Shown piece after piece: positions 17,103-25,196 of a stretch of DNA of 64,000 nucleotides. Position 1 is the stretch's first letter. Every line of letters starts with the position of its first letter. The notes beneath the pieces were generated by a model. The model searched no databases and was not told the DNA's origin. It worked only from the letters and a program-made list of their open reading frames with translations. Origin of the DNA: Longispora sp040681875 (GTDB lineage: Bacteria; Actinomycetota; Actinomycetes; Mycobacteriales; Micromonosporaceae); NCBI RefSeq assembly GCF_040681875.1, contig NZ_JBFAZP010000013.1, forward strand, positions 191,196 through 255,195, written 5' to 3'. The position numbers and the translations under genes are program-made.

Positions 17103-17114
17103 GGAACAAGTTCC
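17103..17114. promoter_or_regulatory. GGAAC-AA-GTTCC palindrome in divergent promoter region
   Basis: Perfect 12-bp palindrome in the 115-base gap between the divergent oxidase and methyltransferase genes, with a second partial copy ending GTTCC near 17,130-17,147. Likely operator shared by both genes. The regulator is not in the locus. Confidence 0.5.
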
Positions 17115-17181
17115 CGATAAGATACCCTCAAATCGGACATTAGTTCCTTTTTCAGGCACATGTGAGGCGGAGGTCATCGCG

Positions 17182-18228
17182 TTGACGATCGAACTGGTCG
17201 AGGAGAGTTCCACGCTCACCCCGGCGCCCCTGTTGGAGCTGACCACGGGCTTCTGGAGGTTCAAGACCCTCGCGGCGGCCGTCGAGCTGGGGCTGTTCGC
17301 CACCCTGTCCCGGCGCGGCACCGCCGACACCGCCGAGATCGCCGCCGACCTGGGCCTGCTGCCCCGGCCGGTCCGGGGCCTGCTGAGTTCCTGCGTGGCG
17401 CTCGGCCTGCTCGACCGGCGCGACGGCCGGTACCGCAACTCCGAGCTCGCCGAGCGGTTCCTCGTCCCCGGCCGGCCGCACTACTTCGGCGGCTTCGTCG
17501 AGTACTCCGACAAGCACGCCTACCCCGCCTGGCACCGGTTGCAGGAGGCGCTGCGGGACGACCGGCCCACCACCTGGGACTCCGGGGCCCAGGCGACCCC
17601 GTTCGTGACCACCGACCCGGCGATCCTGGCGGGATTCTGGGAGGCGATGTTCACCATCTCCGCGTTCACCGCCGACGCCCTGGCCGACGCGTACGACTTC
17701 ACCGCCCACACCCGGCTGCTGGACGTCGGGGGCGGCACCGGGCCGTTCCCGGTGGGGCTGTGCCGGCGCTACCCGCACCTGCGCGCCACGGTCCTCGACC
17801 TGCCGCACATCACCCGGATGACCCGCCAACGGATGGTCGACCTCGGCATGTCCGACGTCGTCGCGGCCCACGACGGGGACTTCCTCGCCGACCCGGAGCT
17901 GCCCGCCGGGCACGACGTGATCCTGCTCAGCATGATCCTGCACGACTGGGGCCCCGACACCGGGCGCGAGCTCCTGGCCAAGTGCCACGCCGCCCTGCCG
18001 CCCGGCGGCGCCGTCATCATCTGCGAGCTCGTCCTCGACGACGACGAGTCCGGGCCCGCCCCGGCCGCGCTGATGGGCCTGAACATGCTGGTGGAGACGC
18101 GCGCCGGGTTCAACTACACCTACGCGGAGTACCGCGACTGGCTGCTCGGCGCCGGATTCGTCGACGTCCGCTCCGTCCCGCTGGCGGCGGCCGGGGCGAA
18201 CGCGGCCATCGTCGCCCGCAGACCCTGA
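17182..18228 (+). CDS. SAM-dependent O-methyltransferase (AcmT/TcmO-like)
   Basis: 348 residues from a TTG at 17182, chosen because GGAGG lies 8 bases upstream. The long upstream frame is a shadow of the opposite gene. Residues 20-95 form a dimerisation/winged-helix domain (PAPLLELTTGFWRFKTLAAA). The catalytic domain has the SAM motif LLDVGGGTGPFPVGL, then the acidic DLPH, GDF, and MILHDWGP (the His/Asp of O-methyltransferases). Family members methylate phenolic hydroxyls of secondary metabolites. Divergent from the heme/FAD fusion, which fits methylation of a hydroxylated aromatic amino acid or phenol; the substrate is inference. Confidence 0.9.
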   Translation: MTIELVEESSTLTPAPLLELTTGFWRFKTLAAAVELGLFATLSRRGTADTAEIAADLGLLPRPVRGLLSSCVALGLLDRRDGRYRNSELAERFLVPGRPHYFGGFVEYSDKHAYPAWHRLQEALRDDRPTTWDSGAQATPFVTTDPAILAGFWEAMFTISAFTADALADAYDFTAHTRLLDVGGGTGPFPVGLCRRYPHLRATVLDLPHITRMTRQRMVDLGMSDVVAAHDGDFLADPELPAGHDVILLSMILHDWGPDTGRELLAKCHAALPPGGAVIICELVLDDDESGPAPAALMGLNMLVETRAGFNYTYAEYRDWLLGAGFVDVRSVPLAAAGANAAIVARRP

Positions 18229-18388
18229 CAGCCAGAACCCAGATCAAGAACCCTTCGACGGGTACGAGTGGGGCGGTCGCCGGTGCGCGCGGACGGGGGC
18301 CTCGCATGTCGTCCCGGGCACCGGCGGGACCGCCGCGGTGATCGAGATCATCGAGCGGACCCGCTTCCCAGGATGCGAGACTCCGGGC

Positions 18389-18886
18389 ATGACAGGTGTA
18401 CCGACGTCCTACTCCCGCGTGACCCTCAGCCGGATCATGGTCCAGACGGACGTGAACCTCTACGGCACGGTGCACGGCGGCGCGATCATGAAGTTCATCG
18501 ACGACGCCGCCGGGGCGGCCGCGGCCCGGCACGCCGGGGGCAACGCCGTCACCGCCTCGATCGACGAGATCGTACTGTCCACGCCCGTCCGGGTCGGCGA
18601 CCTCGTCCACGCCCAGGCGCAGGTCAACTGGGTCGGCCGGACGAGCATGGAGATCGGCGTCCGGGTACTCGCCGAGCGCTGGAACGAGGCCGGCACCGAA
18701 CCCCTACCGGTCGCGACGGCCTACCTGGTGTTCGTACACGTCGACGCCGACGGCAAGCCCCGGCCGATCCGCCCCGTGGTCCCCGAGACCCCGGAGGACA
18801 AGCAGCGGCTGCACGAGGCGGAGATCCGCCGGGAGCACCGCCTGGCCCGCCGCCAGGCCATCCTGGCCTCCCGCGACCGCACCTGA
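18389..18886 (+). CDS. acyl-CoA thioesterase, hotdog fold
   Basis: 165 residues from the ATG at 18389 (MTGVPTSYSRVTLSRIMVQT). The signature TDVNLYGTVHGGAIMKFIDD matches the BACH/YciA class of acyl-CoA thioesterases; Asp at the helix N-terminus and the HGG loop carry activity. It hydrolyses acyl-CoA to fatty acid and CoA in the cytosol. The tail is a basic helix rich in Arg/Glu (HEAEIRREHRLARRQ). No strong RBS is seen. A longer start at 18338 is possible but its extra residues lack family resemblance. Single gene, followed by a short gap and a convergent gene. Confidence 0.85.
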   Translation: MTGVPTSYSRVTLSRIMVQTDVNLYGTVHGGAIMKFIDDAAGAAAARHAGGNAVTASIDEIVLSTPVRVGDLVHAQAQVNWVGRTSMEIGVRVLAERWNEAGTEPLPVATAYLVFVHVDADGKPRPIRPVVPETPEDKQRLHEAEIRREHRLARRQAILASRDRT

Positions 18887-19046
18887 CCCCCAGCCAGGAG
18901 CGGCGCTCCGCACCGCCCCCACCCTCGACGCGCAGCTGACGCGGGATAGGTCGGCGGGCTCGGCTTTGAAGGGAGAAGAGCCTTTGACTCTCCCCAACCG
19001 AACCCGCCACGGACGTCCCCACGACGACCACGTCCCGGTAAGGCCC

Positions 19047-19763
19047 CTACAACGCCCGCGTGACCTTCTCCGAAGCCGCCCGGGACTCCAACTTCGACTC
19101 GTCCGCGTCCTTGCACAATACGATCGACGCCCCCGCCGCCAACGGCGCCAACAACCAGTCCAACGGCCGGCTCGGCGCCGCGACCAGCACCCGGTCGTCC
19201 CCGGTCAACCCCAGCTCCGCCGCCCGGTCGCGGGCCCGCTCGACCAGCCCCGCATGGGTCACCTCCGCGCCCCCCGGCAGGTGCACGAGCCCTGGCGCGT
19301 CGGGATCGGCCGCCGGGCCGCCGTAGAAGTCGCCGAAGTTGCGGACCTCCAGGACGTAGTCGAGGACACCCTCGGGCGGGTTGCGCAGCGGCATGGCCAT
19401 CGGGGCCAGCGAGAGCCCGTACACCTCAGGGCTGTTCTGTTCCTCGAACCTGTCCGCCGCGCTGAACGCGATGTCGACCTGCTCGCCCACGTGGTGGCTG
19501 ACCGACAGGCCGGCCCGCCAGCAGCCGAGGAGCACCGCCGCCGTCTGCCAGTGCGGGGGCAGCGCGACGGCCGCCGTGTCGCCGTGGCCCAGGCCGTGCC
19601 CGTCCACCAGCAGGTTCGCCGTCTTGGACACCCAGTTGTCGAGGGTGACCGCCGACAGTTCGGTCCGCTCGCCGGTCGAGTCGTCGTAGAAGGTGAGCAG
19701 CGGCCGGGCGGGGTCTGCGGCGAGTGCGGCGGCGAGCAGCCCCGCCGGGGTGCGGATCGTCAT
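19047..19763 (-). CDS. TIGR03089 family protein (truncated AMP-binding-like)
   Basis: 238 residues, start ATG at 19763. It begins MTIRTPAGLLAAALAADPAR PLL and has TFYDDSTGERTELSAVTLDN and WVSKTANLLVDGHGLGHGD, like the N-terminal half of acyl-CoA synthetases, but lacks the AMP-binding P-loop and C-terminal lid. This is the actinobacterial family TIGR03089 of unknown function. A TAGGCT element ends 7 bases before the ATG, so the transcript is probably leaderless. Single gene, divergent from scoA across 185 bases. Confidence 0.85.
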   Translation of the reverse strand: MTIRTPAGLLAAALAADPARPLLTFYDDSTGERTELSAVTLDNWVSKTANLLVDGHGLGHGDTAAVALPPHWQTAAVLLGCWRAGLSVSHHVGEQVDIAFSAADRFEEQNSPEVYGLSLAPMAMPLRNPPEGVLDYVLEVRNFGDFYGGPAADPDAPGLVHLPGGAEVTHAGLVERARDRAAELGLTGDDRVLVAAPSRPLDWLLAPLAAGASIVLCKDADESKLESRAASEKVTRAL

Positions 19764-19770
19764 GCCACCC

Positions 19771-19776
19771 AGCCTA
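19771..19776 (-). promoter_or_regulatory. -10 element, leaderless start of TIGR03089 gene
   Basis: TAGGCT on the minus strand, 7 bases before the ATG at 19763, no RBS between. Confidence 0.5.
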
Positions 19777-19901
19777 CGACCAGCCCCGCGGGCCCCCGCC
19801 AGCCCGCGCGCCGGCGCTGGCGGCGGCGGGTTCGGCCGGTGCGACGAGCCCGGCGGGAAGGTGTGGGTCTGACGCACACCGACACGGGCCACCGGCTTCT
19901 G

Positions 19902-19907
19902 TAACGT
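19902..19907 (+). promoter_or_regulatory. -10 element of scoA
   Basis: TAACGT about 41 bases before the scoA ATG. The leader carries GAGGAGA. A GTGTG/CACAC dyad lies 20-40 bases upstream (19861-19879). Confidence 0.4.
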
Positions 19908-19948
19908 GTGCCCTCGATGCTGCCGTCTCACTGAGGAGAACGCACACC

Positions 19949-20701
19949 ATGGACAAGACTGTCGCCACCGCGGCGGAGGCCGTGGCCGACATCCCGGACG
20001 GCGCGTCGATCGCCGTCGGTGGATTCGGCCTGTGTGGCATTCCGAGCGGCCTGATCCGGGCACTGCTGGACACCGGGGTCTCCGGCCTGCGGACCGTGTC
20101 CAACAACTGCGGCGTCGACGACTGGGGCCTCGGGCAACTGCTCGCCGAGCACCGGATCGCCCGCACCACCGGCTCGTACGTGGGGGAGAACAAGGAGTTC
20201 GCCCGGCAGTACCTGTCCGGTGAGCTGGAGGTCGAGCTGGTTCCGCAGGGCACCCTCGCCGAGCGGCTGCGCGCCGGTGGGGCCGGCATCCCCGGGTTCT
20301 ACACCCCGGCCGGGGTCGGCACCCAGGTGGCGGACGGCGGGCTGCCGTGGCGGTACAACACCGACGGGTCGGTGGCCGTGGCCTCCCCGCCGAAGGAGGT
20401 CCGCGAGTTCGCCGGGCGCGACTACGTCCTGGAAGAGGGCATCGTCACCGACTTCGCGCTGGTCCGGGCCACGAAGGGCGACAGGCACGGGAACCTGGTG
20501 TTCCACTCCAGTACCCGCAACTTCAACCCGCTCTGCGCGATGGCCGGCAAGATCACGATCGCCGAGGTCGAGGAGCTGGTCGAGCCGGGTCAGCTGGACC
20601 CCGACGAGGTGCACCTCCCCGGCATCTTCGTCCAGCGCGTCGTCGCCGTGGGCGTCGGCGAGAAGCGCATCGAGCGCGTCACGACCCGGAAGAAGGGCTG
20701 A
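19949..20701 (+). CDS. scoA: 3-oxoacid (succinyl-CoA:acetoacetate) CoA-transferase subunit A
   Basis: 250 residues, ATG at 19949 with GAGGAGA upstream. Family I CoA-transferase alpha fold: IAVGGFGLCGIPSGLIRALL near the N-terminus (GGFGLCG glycine loop), VSNNCGVDDWGLGQLL, and GIPGFYTPAGVGTQVADGG. With ScoB it moves CoA from succinyl-CoA to acetoacetate in ketone-body and branched-chain catabolism. Its gene is 5 bases before scoB, a two-gene operon ended by a strong terminator. Length is normal for this subunit. Confidence 0.95.
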   Translation: MDKTVATAAEAVADIPDGASIAVGGFGLCGIPSGLIRALLDTGVSGLRTVSNNCGVDDWGLGQLLAEHRIARTTGSYVGENKEFARQYLSGELEVELVPQGTLAERLRAGGAGIPGFYTPAGVGTQVADGGLPWRYNTDGSVAVASPPKEVREFAGRDYVLEEGIVTDFALVRATKGDRHGNLVFHSSTRNFNPLCAMAGKITIAEVEELVEPGQLDPDEVHLPGIFVQRVVAVGVGEKRIERVTTRKKG

Positions 20702-20706
20702 TCACC

Positions 20707-21339
<633 letters not shown>

Positions 21340-21362
21340 GTTCCGGAGCTGCGGTCCCGCAG

Positions 21363-21400
21363 TTGCCCGATGGGGTCGGCGCGCCCACCCCATCGGGCAA
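21363..21400 (+). terminator. terminator of scoAB
   Basis: Perfect 13-bp stem (21363-21375 with 21388-21400), 12-base loop, no T run. Confidence 0.8.
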
Positions 21401-21533
21401 CCACCGGGCCCCGGGGTCGCCAGCGGGTGTCTGATGAGTGTCGACTTGGCGACGGCTGGACCGGCGGTGCCGACTCGGGCGATGACCGGCGTAGGCTTCG
21501 TGACGAAAGCCACACGCGAAGGAGGGTGTTGCT

Positions 21534-22658
21534 GTGCCCCGGGTCCTCGTCGACGCGACCAGTGTTCCGGCTGACAGAGGTGGGGTCGGTCGTTACCTTG
21601 ACGGCCTGCTCGGTGCTCTGTCCAGCCTTCCGGTCGATCTCATGGTGGTGTCACAACGCAGTGACGCCGAGCGGTACGCCCGGCTCCTGCCGCGTGCCGA
21701 GGTGATCGCGGCCCCTGGGGCGGTGAACCACCGGCCGACAAGACTGGCCTGGGAGCAGACCGGCCTGCCGCTGCTCGCCCAGCAGGTCAAGGCGAACGTG
21801 CTGCACGCGCCGTTCTACACCTGCCCGCTTCGCGCACCCTGTCCGGTCACCGTGACGGTGCACGACGCGACGTTCTTCACCGAGCCGGAGCACTACGACA
21901 AGTCCCGGCGCACCTTCTTCCGCAGCGCGATCAAGACGTCGATGCGGCGCGCCAGCCGGGTGATCGTGCCCAGCAAGGCCACCCGCGATGAGCTGATCCG
22001 GCTGCTGGACGCCGACCCGACGAAGATCGACGTGGCGTACCACGGGGTGGACACCCTCGCGTTCTACCCGCCGTCGGAGGACGAGAAGGCCCGGGTCCGG
22101 GCGCGGCTCGGGCTCGGCGACACGCCGTACATCGCGTTCCTCGGGGCCAAGGAGCCGCGCAAGAACGTACCGAACCTGATCCGGGGCTGGATCGCGGCCG
22201 TCACCGACCGGACCGACCCGCCGGTGCTGGTCATCGCGGGCGGCTCCGGCCACGACGACGACATCGACAAGGCCGCCTCCGAGGTCCCCGGACACCTGCG
22301 CCTGCTGCGCCCCGGCTACCTGCGGTACGCGGACCTGCCCGGTTACCTGGGCGGCGCCGTCATCGCGGCGTACCCGTCGCATGGTGAGGGTTTCGGCCTG
22401 CCGATCCTGGAGGCCATGGCCTGCGGGGCACCCGTGCTGACCACGCCCCGGCTGTCGCTGCCGGAGGTCGGGGGCGACGCGGTGGCCTACACCGGGGAGG
22501 AGTCCGACGTGATCGGCGCCGACCTGGCCTCGCTGCTCGACGACGCGCCCCGCCGGGCCCAGCTGTCGGTGGCCGGCCAGACCCGGGCCAAGGAGTTCAC
22601 CTGGGCGTCCAGCGCCGAGGTGCACGTGGCCGCGTGGAACCGGGCGGCGGGCCTGTGA
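21534..22658 (+). CDS. glycosyltransferase family 4
   Basis: 374 residues, GTG at 21534 with GGAGGG upstream. GT-B fold: N-terminal acceptor half begins VLVDATSVPADRGGVGRYLD (the G-G-V-G-R-Y loop of GT4). C-terminal donor half has IAFLGAKEPRKNVPNLIRG and YPSHGEGFGLPILEAMACG (the ExFGxxxxE-type nucleotide-sugar motif) then PVLTTPRLSLPEVGGDA. Such enzymes often use GDP-mannose. The next gene is manC, which makes GDP-mannose, supporting a mannosyltransferase of cell-envelope glycolipid or polysaccharide. Donor and acceptor are inference. Confidence 0.9.
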   Translation: MPRVLVDATSVPADRGGVGRYLDGLLGALSSLPVDLMVVSQRSDAERYARLLPRAEVIAAPGAVNHRPTRLAWEQTGLPLLAQQVKANVLHAPFYTCPLRAPCPVTVTVHDATFFTEPEHYDKSRRTFFRSAIKTSMRRASRVIVPSKATRDELIRLLDADPTKIDVAYHGVDTLAFYPPSEDEKARVRARLGLGDTPYIAFLGAKEPRKNVPNLIRGWIAAVTDRTDPPVLVIAGGSGHDDDIDKAASEVPGHLRLLRPGYLRYADLPGYLGGAVIAAYPSHGEGFGLPILEAMACGAPVLTTPRLSLPEVGGDAVAYTGEESDVIGADLASLLDDAPRRAQLSVAGQTRAKEFTWASSAEVHVAAWNRAAGL

Positions 22659-22691
22659 GCCGCCGGTTGGGGCCAGCCCCCTTCTCCCGGG

Positions 22692-22697
22692 CATAAT
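22692..22697 (+). promoter_or_regulatory. -10 element, leaderless start of manC
   Basis: CATAAT ends 6 bases before the ATG at 22704, with no RBS. Confidence 0.55.
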
Positions 22698-22703
22698 GCA
22701 CCA

Positions 22704-23789
22704 ATGCTGTACTCGGTCATTCCCGCTGGCGGCAGCGGCACCCGGCTCTGGCCGCTGTCCCGCGCCGGTCACCCGAAGTTCCTGCACCCGCTGACCGGCT
22801 CCGACCGGTCGCTCCTGCAGGCCACGGTCGAACGCCTGGCGCCGCTGTCCCCGGGCGACCGGGTCTACGTGGTGACGGGCGTCTCGCACGCCGTCGCCGT
22901 GTCCCGGCAGCTCCCCGACATCCCCGAGGCGAACATCCTCGTGGAGCCCTCGCAGCGCGACTCGTGCGCGGCGATCGGCCTCGCGGCGGCCGTGATCGCC
23001 GGGCGCGACCCGGGCGCGATCATGGGCGTGTTCTCCGCAGACCACCTGATCGGCGACGAGCCCCGGTTCGTCGAGGTGATCCGCGAGGCGATGGCCGCCG
23101 CCGCCGCCGGGTACCTGGCGACGCTGGGCATCACCCCCACCCGGCCCGAGACCGGCTTCGGCTACCTCAAGCTCGGCGCGCCGGTGCACGGGGCCGCGCG
23201 CCAGGTCGAGGAGTTCAAGGAGAAGCCGGCCCACGCGCTGGCGGTGCAGTACACGGATTCCGGCGAGTACCTGTGGAACGCCGGCATGTTCGTCTTCCAG
23301 GTCGAGACGTTCCTGGCCGAGCTGGCCCGGCAGAAGCCCGAGCTGCACGCGGGCGTCGTCGCCATCGCCGCAGCCTGGGACACCGACGACCGGGACACCG
23401 TCCTCGCGGACCTGTGGCCCGGCCTGGAGAAGATCTCCATCGACTACGCGGTGATGGAGGGCGCGGCCGCCGCAGGCCGGGTCGTCACCGTCCCGGGCGA
23501 CTTCCCGTGGAGCGACGTCGGCGACTTCCACGCCCTCGGCGAGTCGCTGCCCGCCGACGAGTCCGGCAACCTGATCCTCGGCGGGGAGAGCGCCACCGTC
23601 CTCACCCGCGACGTCAAGGACTCGGTGATCGTCTCCGGCTCCGGGCGGGTCGTGGCGGCGATCGGGGTGGACAACCTCGTGATCGTCGACACCCCCGACG
23701 CTCTGATGGTGGTACCGCGCGGGCGGGCGCAGGAGGTCAAGCAGATCGTGGACGAGTTGAAGGCGCGGGGCGAGGACCGGTACGTCTGA
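22704..23789 (+). CDS. manC: mannose-1-phosphate guanylyltransferase
   Basis: 361 residues. N-terminal nucleotidyltransferase signature PAGGSGTRLWPLSRAGHPKF, then EPSQRDSCAAIGLAAAVIAG and SADHLI, VKEEF-like EEFKEKPAHALAV and EYLWNAGMFVFQVETFLAEL. C-terminal beta-helix with DFPWSDVGDFHALGESLP. Makes GDP-mannose from mannose-1-phosphate and GTP. Complements manB (38084) and manA (41764). The mRNA is probably leaderless. It follows the GT4 gene by 45 bases but has its own promoter element. Confidence 0.95.
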   Translation: MLYSVIPAGGSGTRLWPLSRAGHPKFLHPLTGSDRSLLQATVERLAPLSPGDRVYVVTGVSHAVAVSRQLPDIPEANILVEPSQRDSCAAIGLAAAVIAGRDPGAIMGVFSADHLIGDEPRFVEVIREAMAAAAAGYLATLGITPTRPETGFGYLKLGAPVHGAARQVEEFKEKPAHALAVQYTDSGEYLWNAGMFVFQVETFLAELARQKPELHAGVVAIAAAWDTDDRDTVLADLWPGLEKISIDYAVMEGAAAAGRVVTVPGDFPWSDVGDFHALGESLPADESGNLILGGESATVLTRDVKDSVIVSGSGRVVAAIGVDNLVIVDTPDALMVVPRGRAQEVKQIVDELKARGEDRYV

Positions 23790-23901
23790 CGGGTGGGCCG
23801 GGCCCGGTGAGCTGACTTGGACATGGGCTCGGCTGGGCGGTCGGCCCGGTGGGGTCCGAGCTGGCGGTGGGCCGCGCAGGGCGGGTGCGCGGCCGTGGTG
23901 T

Positions 23902-24252
23902 TCAGCTCAGGCGCCAGATCCGCCAGTCGCCGGACTCGTCGACCTGGAGCTGGTAGCCGAACGCGGGATCCAGGGGCAGCGGGCCGTTCGGGGTCGGCAG
24001 GGCCTCCAACGGCCGGTCGTCGTCCACCAGGCGGTAGGTGTGGCCGAACTCCGTCCACACCCCGCCCGAGACGGTCCACGTGTCCCCGTCGTGGATGACG
24101 CCGTACGCGTCGCCGGGGGTCATCCAGTAGCAGTACATGCCGTCGCCGTCGTCGGCTCCGTCGTCGTGCAACTGGTACCCGACGACCCGGGCCAGGCCCT
24201 CCGCCGAACTCGTGTCGAGGGTGCCGAGGATCGTCGCCGTGTGCGGGGTCAT
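23902..24252 (-). CDS. hypothetical protein (116 aa)
   Basis: ATG at 24252 with GGGAGG 6 bases upstream; longer in-frame starts are Arg/Pro-rich shadow. The product begins MTPHTATILGTLDTSSAEGL and is acidic with several Trp/Tyr and alternating strand-turn pattern (GDTWTVSGGVWTEFGHTYRL). No signal peptide, no membrane segment, no known family. Convergent with manC across 112 bases that show nothing else. Confidence 0.7.
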   Translation of the reverse strand: MTPHTATILGTLDTSSAEGLARVVGYQLHDDGADDGDGMYCYWMTPGDAYGVIHDGDTWTVSGGVWTEFGHTYRLVDDDRPLEALPTPNGPLPLDPAFGYQLQVDESGDWRIWRLS

Positions 24253-24289
24253 GCTGCGCCTCCCAGGAAAGCTCCAGTGGTCCGGATTC

Positions 24290-24331
24290 GCGTCCAGCCC
24301 GACGGAGGATGGCCCCCGCCGGGTTGGACGC
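24290..24331. terminator. hairpin upstream of the 116-aa gene
   Basis: Arms GCGTCCA (24290-24296) and TGGACGC (24325-24331), extended inward by a G-T pair and CCC/GGG. May end the Nudix transcript coming from 24533 or structure the leader of the 24252 gene. The rest of 24253-24532 shows nothing else. Confidence 0.4.
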
Positions 24332-24532
24332 GTTCTCTCCTGGTGAGACTTCGGGCGTGTCCGGGCGTGACGCGACTTTTCGCCGCGCTGTGCCCACATA
24401 TTTCGGGTGGGGCCGACCCGGGCTCCAGGTGGCGCCTGGTTCGTCACGGGGCGCACGGGGCCGTTCACGCGGTGCGACGAGTACCCGTCAGGGTGCCGCC
24501 GGGCGGCCAGGCCAAGGAGCGCGCGGGCTGCG

Positions 24533-25045
24533 TCAGGCGTGGCGGACGGCCGCCAGGGCCGGGGCGATCAGGCACTCCGTCGCGTCGGCCAGCGGGGACG
24601 GCAACGAGCCCACCGGGAACCAGCCCAGCTCGTCGGACTCCTCGCTCACCGTGAACACGGCGCCCTCGGGGGCCACCGCCACGTAGCGCACGTCGTGGTG
24701 CGCCGAGCCGCCGCCGCACCCCACCGGGTGCACGTCGAAGTGGATCGGCTCCGGGTGCAGTACCAGGTCGGGGATGCCGCTCTCCTCGACGGCCTCCCGC
24801 AGGGCCGCGTCCGCGAGGGTGGCGTCGCCCGGTTCGAGGTGGCCGCCGAGTTGTACCCATCTGCTGAATTTGGGGTGCAGGGTGAGGAGCACCTCGGCGT
24901 GGTCGTGCGAGAGGACCAGGGTCGAGGCGGTGACATGGCCGGCCAGGTGCGCGCGGGTGAGCGCGACGGGGCCGGCGGTGAGGAGTTCGGCGGTGCGGGG
25001 GACGTCGCGGAAGACGCGGACGGCGTCGTCGTACAGCGGGTTCAT
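24533..25045 (-). CDS. Nudix hydrolase
   Basis: 170 residues from the ATG at 25045; the frame to 25411 is a shadow of fbiB. The Nudix box is GGHLEPGDATLADAALREAV followed by EESG, giving GX5EX7REUXEEXGU, with the Glu residues that bind Mg2+ intact. It hydrolyses a nucleoside diphosphate-linked substrate; specificity is not predictable. The gene follows fbiB by about 150 bases in the same direction, so it could be cotranscribed with fbiA-fbiB. RBS weak (GGCAGG). Confidence 0.85.
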   Translation of the reverse strand: MNPLYDDAVRVFRDVPRTAELLTAGPVALTRAHLAGHVTASTLVLSHDHAEVLLTLHPKFSRWVQLGGHLEPGDATLADAALREAVEESGIPDLVLHPEPIHFDVHPVGCGGGSAHHDVRYVAVAPEGAVFTVSEESDELGWFPVGSLPSPLADATECLIAPALAAVRHA

Positions 25046-25196
25046 CGGGCCTGCCAGCGGGTCGGAGGAGTGGTGGTCGTGCCGGGGCGCGCCGTCGGCG
25101 GAGCGGGTCGCGGCGGGCGCGCGGAACCGGGCGGTTCGGCGTGCCGCGTGGGGTGCCCGGGGCGGTCGGCGGCGCGGCGGCCGCGCGGTCGGCGGG

